Below, piece after piece: positions 53,702-64,000 of a stretch of 64,000 nucleotides of DNA. The stretch is from Zygnema cylindricum (lineage: Eukaryota > Streptophyta > Zygnematophyceae > Zygnematales > Zygnemataceae). The notes beneath the pieces are model-generated. The model was not told where the DNA came from. It saw only the letters and a program-made list of their open reading frames with translations, and did no database searches. The position numbers were made by a program, and so were the translations under genes. The stretch spans positions 1 to 64,000 of the forward strand of contig JBBHKE010002940.1 of NCBI GenBank assembly GCA_037447655.1, read 5' to 3'. Numbering within the stretch: position 1 is the first letter of the stretch; each line of letters opens with the position of its first letter.

Positions 53702-54865
53702 TGTTGATATTTGAGTATTTTCTAGGTCTGTATTATAATAGGAAAAATGTAGAGGCGGTCTACCTCTAACTCCCTTTACCAAGCCCCCACACTTGTTGTA
53801 GTCACTGAAGGCTGGGTAGGGTGATAGGGCCATGGCTGCCTAAACCTTTCTAGCAGACAGTTAGCAGAAAATAGATGGGTTTACTAAAAGAATTGACGGA
53901 CCCAGGAATTGATCCTGGTACCTGCCGTTTGTCAATGTAGCCGTTAGCTTTGTCCGTTTAGTCTAGGACTAGTGCTAGGACATTTAGGGTTTGATAATTA
54001 TATAAATATGTACACGTAGACGAATGCATTTAACGGCGCAAAAAGATCCTTAGTACATAGAAACAGTTTAGTGAAGTATGGTTTGCGCGAAACTGATACC
54101 GCGCATTTGTTTCGACGGCGAAACAAATACCGCGCACTTATTTTCGACGGGTAAGAATGGATACCAGATTTAATCGACGGTCGTGGTGCTAGCCGAGATT
54201 CCGGAATGGCCGCCTTGGCGTTTTCTGACGCCGCCACTCCGGATGACACGTGGAAATGCGCTGGAGGATTGCGGAATCTCCGGAGCGCAAGATAACAAGT
54301 TTGGGTGTGACATTTGTCACTCGTATGATCTTATCGTACAATTTCCGTACAAAAAGTACTCCGGCGCCTGTACTTTTATGTACGGTACAGTCTTGTGATT
54401 GGCGCCGTACTTCAGTAGAAGGGGTTTAGAGAGGGACTAGAACTTAGAATATTTCTGGTAGGTAGATGCCTCTCCCAGAGAGCACCTTGTATAAATGGCA
54501 AACTTTGGCCAGCCATAACTATCAATTCAGTTGACCAAATTCAGTGATTCTTGTTGCTGCGGACTCAGGGGAGTCCAGGCTACACAGGGGTGTAGTCGGT
54601 CAGAGTTTTTGCCTGCCTGGGTGGCTGCATTTCTAAGGGAAAGTCAAAGTGGGGAATGTTATCCTATACTCATATTCTAACTTTGCATTCTGTAGTGAAA
54701 CTGAGCACACAGAGAGTCTTACTTTACAGGGGTGAAGCTGTAATGGGGTTCTGATTGTCAAGGGGTCAATCATTTGGGTTTATATTAACTTGGAGTCGGC
54801 ACTATCTAGATTAGCTTCCTTTGGACCTGCGAATTCTGTGTGGCAATGGAGCCAATAGAATTTCA
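53702..54865 (+). repeat. solo LTR, subfamily A2
   Basis: TGTTGATATTTGAG to TAGAATTTCA; target duplication CGCAG (53697-53701) versus GGCAG (54866-54870). TATAAAT at 54490-54496; hairpins GGACTC/GAGTCC (54561-54576) and CTACAC/GTGTAG (54580-54595). It splits the gypsy Gag. Confidence 0.9.
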
Positions 54866-57182
54866 GGCAGCTGTAGCCAAGTCGGCTTCTACTTGTAAAA
54901 CCTGTGCATCAAGAGCCAGGTCCAAAATCTTCATGCTTAGAGCCATCAAGAGTGGTTGTCTCTCCTTGTAATCCGCCAAAGCACCTCCTAAAAGGTAGTT
55001 GACCATCATTTGGAACAGAGTGAGGTCGAAGTCATCAAGAATGGCCCCGCCCCTGTATTTATCGATTTCGGAGTGCCTGAAAGATTTCCACAGCAATTCA
55101 AAATCCGAGAAAGAGATCCCCGAGCTATCTTCTGCAAAGATCCTTATGTCCCCCATTTCTTTCTCCCCCTCAGCAAGGTTGGTGAACTCTGGAGAGGCTA
55201 GTGTGGTGGGGCAGACAAACTGAGCCAGTGAAATTGCTCCGAGATCTCCCCGTTCTATATCCGAACCTTTTTCTCCTACGGGTGTAACAGCTGGGATCCT
55301 CCACCCCATTGAGGGTGGTCTTGCTGTCAAAGGAGGTGTGGAATTTTTGGCTCCTCTATATTCAGAAGTGTATTGTTCCTCTCTTAAAACTGTCTCCACT
55401 GATGGGATGTGGAGACGAGGTCTATTGAAAGGCCTTGGTGGAATGGACAGTGGCCAAGACGGAAACATAGACTGCTGGGGCCTTGTAGGAAAAGGCATAT
55501 GTCTCCTAGTTCGCCTCCTAGATGTCTCGGGAGATGGAGTGCCTGAGTTGGAAATAGGAGAACGTCTGTGAGCAGGTGAATAGGCGGGGACGTCGTATTT
55601 GTAAGGTAAGAGAGGCGCGTCTGGGGACCCACGGACGGCTGTAGTTGGAGAAAGGGATGGCGAAGGAGAGGAGGCGTGAGGTGGTGATGGGGGAGGAGTG
55701 TACAGTCTGAGAGAAATCGGTAATCTCTGGTCGGGTTGTAGTTGCACTACGGCCTCCATAGTGGAAGTTCCTGCCACCGAGACAAAGGTCTAATGCTCAG
55801 TGGTAGCAGCTGCCATGTTACCCAGTAGGTCTGCTCCCAACCCCTCTTTGTTAGGCCTTGTCGTTCTCCCCGTTTCACGTTGAAGGGGAGATTCCGGTCT
55901 AGAATCCGGTGAAGTCGTGGGAGCTTGCGTCGCGGAGGAGTTGATTGACCCTGAGGTGGCCCTCTGGCAGAAGGATTTGTCCTATGAGGAGGAGCTACCT
56001 GTCCACTAAGGATCCCCCTTGATCTCCGTCTAGCCTCCCTAATAAGGAGCAGCTCGTGCTCTAGTCCCTGCATTCTTTCCTTTTCAAGAGCCTCCCTGTC
56101 TATGATGACGGGTCCGGCCCCCGCCGTAGCTTGACTTTGTGAATGCAGGATATCAACCAATTTTTGTGTGCTGCTCACCACACCCGAGAGATCCGCAATC
56201 CCCAAATCCGGTACCTCGAGGTCTGTGGGTCTAGAACGCCAGAACCTTTCGAAAGGTCGAACAACAGGTGTTGATGTAGACAGGGAGCTCGGAGAGACTG
56301 AGGCTGAAGGGAAGAACGGCTCCACTTTAGGTCGAGGAGCAAACCTGCCCTTGCTGTCTCGATGGTCAAACCGGTGCACTCTCTTAAGCTTTGGTAACCC
56401 TCGCATGCTTGTCCCTTCCCCGGCCCGGGCCCGAGAGGTCCCCCTGCCCCGAGACGATCCATTGGTTGCAGTGTCTTAAGATTGGGTAGGATGCCGGTGT
56501 GAAGTTGATGGCATCCCCTGTTGCTCCTGGGCTGAAGGTTAAGAGCCGCTCTCGGACAAACTGCTCTATATCTCCACTACACCTCCCACTAGGCGTACGA
56601 TCCTGGCTCGGTTAGTCTTGGCTACACGTTGTACCAACTCCTTCTTAACCTTCAACTCATGGAGATTATGAAGGGCTAATATTACTATGCACCCTGGCCA
56701 GTAAGGATTTGCAAAGTTTAAGGATCCATATACATCTCCGCTATCGGAGCCTTAGATCTGGTATAGCGCTTGACCTCGGGAGGGTGACCAGAGACCGCTT
56801 CCCAATGGGCCAACCCCTTTTTACGTGATTTAGGGGATAATGTCGCTCTCTCCTACTTCTCCAAGGCCCTAGCTCTGGCAGCCTCGGACAAAGGTTGGAA
56901 GTTCTCGAAAGAAAAGTCAGGTGGAGGTGGAGGAGAGGTTTGCCTCACTAGCTATTTTGGAGGAGTTTCAGCTGTAACAACCAGAGGCATCATTCCCTTA
57001 AGAAAGCGCTCTATATTTAAAGGTGAGGCAAAAGAGACTGATTCCTCGGGCACCTGTGACTCTTCCTGCGGGGCAAACGTACCCTAACTACCTTGCTCCT
57101 CAGATCCGATTTCAAAGGCCCCTTTTTCCAGAGCTTCTCCCCCACCTATCGAGTGATGGCTAACGGACAGAACTATCGGAAC
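54866..57182 (-). pseudogene. gypsy Gag, long Pro/Ser-rich N-terminal region
   Basis: Two long frames: 56406-55747 (KRVHRFDHRDSKGRFAPRPK, SVSPSSLSTSTPVVRPFERF, a helical LEKERMQGLEHELLLIREAR) and, after a frameshift near 55800, 55777-54866 (YTPPPSPPHASSPSPSLSPT, SYSPAHRR-like repeats, then ISFSDFELLWKSFRHSEIDK and LTLFQMMVNYLLGGALADYK). From 56470 to 57182 the same strand still looks coding but is heavily interrupted. Probably the disordered N-terminal part of a large Gag; the class is inferred from position only. Confidence 0.55.
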
Positions 57183-58353
57183 TGTTGATATATGAGTATT
57201 TTTTAGGTCTTTATTTAGGATAGGAAAAGAGGAGAAGTAATCTGCCTTTTACTCCTTTCTCTAAGCCCCCACACTTGTTGTAGTCACTGAAGGCTGGAGA
57301 GGGAGCTAGAGCCATGGCTGCCTAAGCTCTCTAGAGAGACAGGAGTAGATAATGGTATGTTTACTAAAAAGGTATTTGACGATCCCAATATTCGATCCTG
57401 GTACCTACCGTTTGTCAATCGACCCGTAGCCTGTAGCTTTATCCATTTAGTCTACGACTAGTGCTAGGACATGTAGGGTTTGATAATTGTATAAACATGT
57501 ACACGTAGACAAATTCATTTAACGGCCCGAATAAATTCTTAGTACATAGAAACAGATTAGAGTAGTACGGTTTACCCGATACTAATATCGCGCATTTGTT
57601 TCAACGGCGAAACAAATACCGCGCACATATTTTCGACGGGTATAAATGAATGTCGAATTTAATCGACGGCCGTGGTGCGAGCCGAGAATCCGAAATGGCC
57701 GCCTTGGCGTTTTCTGGCGTCGCCACTCCGGATGACACGTGGAATGCGCTGGAGGATTGCAAAATCTCTGGAACGTAAGATAACAAGTTTGGATGTGACA
57801 GTTGTCACCTGTATGGTCTTGTCGTACAGTTGCCGTACAGAAAGTACTCCGGCGCCTGTACTTTTCTGTACGGTACAGTCCTGTGATTGGCGGCGTATTT
57901 CAGTATTAGGGGTTTAGAGAGGGACTATGACTTATAATATTTCTGGTAGGTAGCTACCTCTACTAGAGAGCACCTTGTATAAATGGCAAACTTTTGCCAG
58001 CCATAACTAACAACTTAGTTGACCAAATTCAGTGATTCTTGTTGCTGCGGACTCAGGGGAGTCCACGCTACACACGGAAGTAGTCGTTTAGAGTCTTTGC
58101 TACTTGGGTGGCTGCATTTTTAAGGGAAAGTCAAAGTGGGTGAATGTGTCCAAATCTCATATTCTAACTTTGCATTTTGTGGTGGAACTGAGCACACAAA
58201 AAGTGTTATTTCACAAGGGTGAAGTTATATAAGGGTTCTGATTGTCAAGGGGTTAGTCATTTGAGACTGACCCCTAGTTGGAGTCGGCACTATCTAGATT
58301 AGCTTTCTTTGAACCTGCGAATTATGTGTGGCAATGGAGCCCATAGAATTACA
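57183..58353 (+). repeat. solo LTR, subfamily A2
   Basis: TGTTGATATATGAG to ATAGAATTACA, flanked by a perfect GGAAC duplication (57178-57182 and 58354-58358). TATAAAT at 57978-57984. Confidence 0.9.
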
Positions 58354-60948
58354 GGAACTATCGGTAACGAGAACCCTAACTCATCCCAAAAACTGAGGGT
58401 CCCAAAATCTGAAGCTTTTATCCTCTCTAATCCGAATGAGAGTGATGGTTGTTTTCAGTACTGTTGTGATCCGCTGGAAGTCGGCCAAATGCCTCCTCAA
58501 AACCCACTCTTCTGGTACAAAAGATTCTAGCAGTCTTTTCCAACGAGGCCACCGTCGAAGTAAAAGGACTAGCAAGGATGAACAAATAAACTTCCATGCA
58601 GGATTAATAAAAATAAAAAGAATTGGCTATTTCAGATTTAACAATATCACCTTGCCCCAAAAAATGGAATAAAAGATCGAATTAATAATGATAGCAAACC
58701 AAGCTCAACATACCCCCAAAAGAAACGTTGACAACAAGAGGAGACAAAATCTCTCTCGAAGACACTGAATCAAGTAAAGCCTCCTTAACTCCTCGGTTTT
58801 CGCAACCCGAAACTGGCAAGACCCTTCTCGGTATCCAACAAACACCAGTCTCAAATCGCCCAAACAGAAAAGATAGTGCCAACTAACCAACCGGACTACG
58901 ACTTCCACAAAGGACGGATGCAAACCAAGATGGCAATAAGGTCACAATCACATACAAAACAAAAGTTCTCCAAAAGAAAGTTTGCTGGAATTTCTAAGGT
59001 TTTTCTCGGAGACAGTACTAAAAACAGCAACCTGTCTTCTTCAGCCCCAAGCGCCTTATACAATTGAATTTGTGGGTCTCAGATCCAAAAGGTCAACACA
59101 ATGCAAGGAGTCAATGAGCAAAGAGCAATTGCTATCAAAAAAACATAGGACAAATTACAGACAGCTAACAGCAAAATCTAGATTACAGTCCGGAAGTCTA
59201 CGTGGCAATCCACAATGTACCCTCCACTAGGGCTGGTGGAAGCTAGTACTATGTGACGGAACTGCGATCTTTCAGACGGTAGAACTTTGTCGTCCAGCCT
59301 CCGTTAGGCACGAAACAAAGTGCGTCTTGTTCAGTAGAGAAAATACTTCAATCCTTTCGGCAGGTTGTGCGGGCTTCTCCGAAATTTGAGAATAGTACGG
59401 GTCGGAAGGGTACGGAAATCCTCGGTAATATAGAAGTGTGCCTGAAAAGCACTCAAGCTTGACAGTACACGTGTGGGCGTCAACGAATGACAGTTGGCGT
59501 CGACAATTGTCCGAGTATGTCAAGAGCTCTTTGCGGCGTATCAATGTCCGCAATTTGTTCCGAAACCGTTGGCGTCTACAAATGTCAGCTATTTGGGTGT
59601 CACAAGTATTGGCGACGTTACAGCTGCCACATATTCAAAATAATGAACGCGCAAGTAACGATTCACATAGGCACACTTTGAAAAGTACACCGTAAAATCA
59701 ACGCTAAATTCCAAAATAACATTTCAAAATATCGGTTACATGGGGACACGCCTTTATTCCTTGTACAACGAGGATAAACGACACGTCACGTGGTCCTATA
59801 TTTGAACCGTTGCCATCAACATGAAGCTCCATCGACTTAGTAAGCTTAGGAGCCAGGGGCGCGCCAATAGGTCATACACTTATGACCAATCATCATTGGA
59901 CAACAAGTGGTCCCCACAGGATCCTTTTCAAGTGGAATGAGACCACTTGAACTCAACGGAGCGATAAAATATATCGACTCCAAATTGCCTAAAGTGTACG
60001 GAGGTCAATTTTTATATCGAGGAAGTACCCGCGAGATTTTTATTGTGGCCAAAATTATACATGGCGATATTTTATAGGATGTATCACCCAAAACTCTAGT
60101 GGGAGTGTTAGTTTTGGACGATCTTTTCGGTAATATATTGATTTTGACAAAACTGTTGATTTGGATATGTTTGGCGTGATGTGACGTGGCGACCCAGAAT
60201 ATATGGAATCAAACAAAACAACTACGTGTTTTAATGAATGTTTCTATACGAAATTGTGTACATACGTGTAGGAATTCACGGTGGAAATTCAATGTGTACA
60301 TACGGTATGAGTGTTGTTCTGAGACAATTGCTGGTACCAAAGACGATGAGGATGTAGGTGTAGTCATCTCATAATTAAAACAAACAAGAAGATTTCACCA
60401 AAACCGGTCTGAAAAACAACAACTTCAACATTTGATAACTTACAAACCAAAGACAAAATAGCTCTACAAATCTACTATAATATAGTAATAACAGTAGGAA
60501 CACACACACACAAATTTACAAAGATTTCTTATGACATAATTGTGATATATTCACAGATAAAATTACTAAAAACTTCATACATAGTTTTTGATACAAAATG
60601 TTCCTAACTCTAAAAATGACTAAGTCCTAATCATATACACTGAAGCTTCACTACTGATTGTACGGAAGCATTCTTGCAGTACAACTAACAACTTGACACA
60701 CCTAATACTTTGCATAAACCCGAAAACATAAGGTATGTCATACTCAACACATTCTACGCTAATTAACTAATTGGCTAAGTGACAAACTTATGTTATACAA
60801 ATATGTAAACCGACATAAGATTTAGAATGCGACGTAGGATTATCATGAATCTAGTCATTGTTTCGTCAGCAATTGTCGGCGGCCTCTGTCTGCCGTCCAT
60901 CAATCTGAATTCGACATCGTAGGGTTGCCTTTACAGGTCTTTGTGGTC
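58354..60948. other. no recognisable gene
   Basis: The part next to 58354 may be the untranslated 5' region of the gypsy element, but I found neither an LTR end nor a primer-binding site. Small frames (for example 58309-58530, 58705-58923) show no family match. A palindrome GGTCATACACTTATGACC lies at about 59869-59887, and CA repeats at about 60499-60511. Confidence 0.4.
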
Positions 60949-61024
60949 CTCATGTGTATCCGTACTCTCATATGTGTATCCGTCATGTGTATCCGTACTC
61001 TCACATGTGTATCCGTACTCTCAC
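60949..61024. repeat. short tandem repeat
   Basis: About four partial copies of a 20-base unit (TGTGTATCCGTACTCTCACA-like). Non-coding. Confidence 0.7.
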
Positions 61025-61499
61025 AGAGAATATTTCGGAGCATATGCCCCAAGCGTCGATGCGTGTCCAAGGAGTGAATGATACCTTGAACTCCCATCGT
61101 TACTGTCACACTAATCTGGTTCAGACTCAACCACATTTACTAAATTATTCTAATTCTTGAAACTCTCTCCCTCACACCCGATGTATCAAGATGACTAAAG
61201 CTTTCCAAAAACAATACAGATTGGACCACATTAGGTGGGCATTTAGTGTATACTTTTTTTCTTAGAGTACAAAAGGCATCTAGAATAGGCAAAAAAAAAA
61301 TCCCTTCATCCATCAAGTAAGAACAGCAAGTCAGCCATTTTAGAGTTAGGCAAGAATAGGATAGATTCGACTTTGTTAAAAAGTCCACATCATTGTAAAC
61401 ACTTGTTTAAGGGAGAATTAATCAAAGTTACAAGCTTTCCTGAAATTCTATTCTGTCTACTTTGTCTTTTTGCTAGATATATCTCCTTGCTCTAAATCT
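61025..61499. other. no gene seen
   Basis: A/T-rich sequence downstream (in element sense) of the degraded copia pol. Nothing assignable. Confidence 0.4.
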
Positions 61500-62600
61500 T
61501 TCCTATCTCTACCTTTTTTTGTGACTCCCCAAGCCCCATTGTGTGATTGACTTGTGGCCGGTCCAAGCTGTTCATCGTTACGCGGAACTTTCCCGTTAGC
61601 TCGTATGATCAACTTGGCGTTAGAAGTGCTACAATATTGACGGGTACAATTCCAACAGTGAAATAAATCTAGCTTACAATTGCCTCCCTATGAGATACAT
61701 CAACGTCAGGCTCGTAAAAAAATCACAGAGCTTGTCTCCAGGATTGAGTGGAGTTGCAAGTGGCTTGTAATCTAAGAACCCAAATTTCCCCAACACCTCG
61801 TTCGCATTTGTTCTTTGTTGAACTTAATGGCTCCATTTTCTCTCCTTGGCTCAACTTCAAGTCTATATTTTTTCTCCTTTCGATTCGAATTCCCAAATTG
61901 TATTGTGTCGCCGTTTAATCTGTCATTTTAAATTATTTCCGGAACTAAATCTTCAATCCTCCAAATACCTTAACTTCATGAGAAACAAAAATAAAGTCAT
62001 CCATATACACCGAAAATAATTATGTATTAACCTTGTCCTTGGAAATACACTTTAATCTGTTATGGGTCTCTTAAAGCCTTCAATTACCAATACTGTTTAA
62101 AATTTATGATTCCACGTTCTCGGTGCCCATTTCAAATCATGGAAAGCTTTCTATAATTTCCAAACCTTTCCTTTCTATGGAAAAACTCCATATGGGATTT
62201 TCATGTACACCTCTTTTTTCACTTCTCCATTTAGAAAGGTTCTCTCCACATCTATTTGTTGGAAATGCATCCCTTTCGCCTCCGGGTTAACTATAATTGC
62301 TCGTAAAAAATCAAAATTGAAAAGAAGAGAAAGGGTCTTTGAATAGTCAATTCATGCCTCCTATAGGAAGCCTTTACCTACTAGCCGGGCTTTGTACGTA
62401 ATTTCTATGAGTCTTCTGTCTTCGTTTTGAATATCTACTTCAAATCTATTTTGCTTTTACTTTTTGACAAGTTTACTTCTTCAAAACACCCATTCACATT
62501 TACAGAATTAAGCTCTTTAATAAAAATTAATTCCACTTCTCCTCCCATCTCTCTTAATCTCGAGCTTCTTGAAATGATTGAGGATCATTCGTAAGATGTT
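61500..62600 (-). pseudogene. very degraded copia pol of a separate family (L)
   Basis: Minus-strand pieces in copia order: YKARLVGKGF near 62390, QQIDVERTFLNGEVKKEVYM near 62260-62200, PRTWNHKF near 62120, an IxxDDLFLF-like catalytic remnant near 62000, and GKFGFLDYKPLATPLNPG near 61790-61740 (start of RNase H). Almost every segment has stops or frame changes. Block wording (FLNGEVKKEVYM, TPLNPG) differs from the other copia families here, so it is a distinct, older lineage. No LTR recognised. Confidence 0.65.
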
Positions 62601-63129
62601 TTGTGATTTACTTCATAAGTGAAAGGATTATGCCCTTCCCTCTTCGATTGTGGAAATAGCTCTCTAGTGTAGGCTTATTTTTTGTATGTTGGTTTTCTTT
62701 GTGAGAAACGATCCGGTGCTTTTTCTATTGTCTATCTCTTACTCCTCCTTACGTCCTCTGCAAATTCTTCTCTTTATCTGAATTAGTGCTCTCAATCTTT
62801 TCCTCATCCTCATTCTCCAATGACTTTTTTTGTTGTGACATATTGTTGTTGTGTGTAGGTAATTCAGCGGTAGAGAGAGAACCTTCCCAATATCACCATA
62901 AAAACTGAAAATTTCCAAAACATGCCGAAAAATTCAAAAAATTGCATTTAGAAACTTTTTTTTAAAAAAAAAAAAGGCGTGAGATCAAACGACAAAGAGA
63001 AAGTGTAGGTGATAAATGAAGTGAGGAAGTGTAAACGAAATTTAAGAGATAAAGGAACAAAGCGAAAGGAAGAGTGAATTCTCAAATTTTGCCATCCGTG
63101 CCTTCATCCCTCTTTTCATTTTCGAGGTT
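62601..63129. other. no gene seen
   Basis: A/T-rich, with a T/A homopolymer run at about 62957-62975 and A/G-rich sequence to 63080. Confidence 0.4.
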
Positions 63130-64000
63130 GCAGGTGACCTAAGGACCTTAAACGTTTTCGTGGCCTGTCCGCATTTGACGTTATATTATAGTCTTAGGGA
63201 GTATCCCCATGTATCAAAGTATCTACTTTTTTCGTTTAGCCCCAAAATTTAGGAAACTTTGAGAAAAACTTTAACTGTACGAGAAAATCATTTCTACCAC
63301 ACTATAGTGAACGCCAATTCGATACTTTGAATGTACTGCATGTTTGTCGTCATGTGAACGCATTTAAGCCTTTTCCTCTTTTCAACCTTCGGGCAAGAGA
63401 ATCCAACCCATCAAAAGACTTCATAAAAAATCACCTCAATAGGATGTTTTTAGTACAAGTATCACCCAAACATCGAATGAAAAACGACCCACGCACGTGC
63501 CACACGAGTGGGAAAATTTTGGGACGAGGGAGGCTACTTGTTATTTTTCTCCCTACCCGTCACGCGCATCTACAGAAAAGACAAGCATGTACGGAAATAA
63601 ATTTGGAGGGGTCTCGGACCTCCACTTTCATTCATGGGTCCTTCGCAAAAATTTACGCCGTCCTCGCCTCTCCCCTCTCCCTCTCACACATCATTTTTAT
63701 CTAACACTTATTAGAATGAGGCATGACAATACTGGTATGAAATGAAAGGTATTTGAAAAAAATTTCTTTTGACTACCTTTTATGTATTTTTTGATGGCGA
63801 GTCGAGTGAGAAAAGTCGTAAAAACAAAATCAGGTAGCCATGGCTCAAAGTTCTTAAATATGTGACGTCGACGTTGTCACAAGTGAGCATGGCGTCATAA
63901 TGTCACAAAACCCAAAACATATGTTATATCACAAAATTAAAAAAAATCTAGCTGTCTACAACTTTCGCTGTTTTTGTTGGCGTCACCAATTTCGTTGTCC
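63130..64000 (+). repeat. unclassified dispersed repeat R1, copy 2
   Basis: Collinear with 23500-24400 through GAGTATCCCCAT, ATACTTTGAATGTACT, CGGGCAAGAGAATCC, CCACACGAGTGGGAAAA, GGTCTCGGACCTCCA and TAATGTCACAAAACCC; it runs off the window end. No coding domain. Confidence 0.7.

Larger units (their letters stand above)
46325..57182 (-). mobile_element. Ty3/gypsy element with cytosine methyltransferase in pol
   Basis: Minus-strand order: large Pro-rich gag-like region (57182 to about 52020), protease (about 50417-49883), methyltransferase (49672 to about 48720), reverse transcriptase (about 48240-47450), RNase H (about 47420-46990) and integrase (46878-46325, cut). The RT to RNase H to integrase order identifies Ty3/gypsy. 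A2 solo LTRs lie at 50840-52011, 53702-54865 and 57183-58353. The 3' end is lost at the junction with the E-like LTR, and no LTR of its own was found; the 5' end probably lies beyond 58354 but I cannot define it. Many stops show that it is old. Confidence 0.8.

Noticed and set aside
58309-58923. 5' LTR or coding start of the gypsy element
   Set aside because: No TG...CA boundary, primer-binding site or Gag-like frame could be identified; the element's true 5' end is left undefined.
60949-61024. Regulatory array of protein-binding sites
   Set aside because: It looks like a simple short tandem repeat without associated gene or promoter signals.

Overview
This window is eukaryotic and almost entirely made of mobile-element DNA. 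I see long, nested and mostly decayed LTR retrotransposons (mainly Ty1/copia, plus Ty3/gypsy), solo LTRs, small terminal-inverted-repeat elements, a non-LTR-type remnant and one broken host gene fragment (actin). No prokaryotic gene organisation is present. The copia primer-binding site, GGTTATGGGCCCACC, is complementary to the anticodon-arm region of a plant-type initiator tRNA-Met. The gypsy-type LTR at 29247-29756 is followed by TGGTATCGGAGC, complementary to the 3' end of the same kind of tRNA. With TATA-containing LTRs and a retrotransposon-borne cytosine methyltransferase, this suggests a green-lineage organism, perhaps a streptophyte alga. That is inference, and I cannot name a species.

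Layout. 1-3179: a minus-strand copia element (LTR 420-1380) inserted in the 3' end of another copia element (LTR 2131-3179). 3180-5008: no recognisable gene. 5009-22156: one copia element (family B, with a 5-bp target duplication) that took two later insertions, a shortened gag-only element (A1, 9682-13976) and an E-family element (14406-21126), which itself contains a truncated opposite-strand E-family copy. 22157-26510: non-coding, with hairpins, a dispersed repeat and a purine tract. 26511-29246: LTR fragments around a 10-N gap and a non-LTR-type ORF remnant. 29247-32962: a gypsy 5' LTR and gag fused to a copia pol and LTR. 32963-38549: the other part of the non-LTR ORF, an inverted copia 3' half, actin exons and a solo LTR. 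38998-42942: small DNA transposons, one with a perfect 8-bp target duplication. 43001-46320: parts of two more copia elements.

46325-57182 (minus strand) is the most unusual part: a Ty3/gypsy element whose pol frame carries a DNMT3/DRM-like cytosine-5 methyltransferase between protease and reverse transcriptase. Three solo LTRs of one copia subfamily (A2) lie in or beside it. 57183-64000 is mostly unannotatable, with a very degraded separate copia pol (about 61500-62600) and a second copy of the repeat seen at 23345-24400.

Two architectural points recur. First, in most copia families the gag start codon lies inside the LTR, so the primer-binding site is translated as part of Gag (Val-Met-Gly). 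Second, LTRs of several families share an antisense tRNA-like module and two adjacent hairpins whose stems co-vary between families. No complete, undamaged autonomous element was found.
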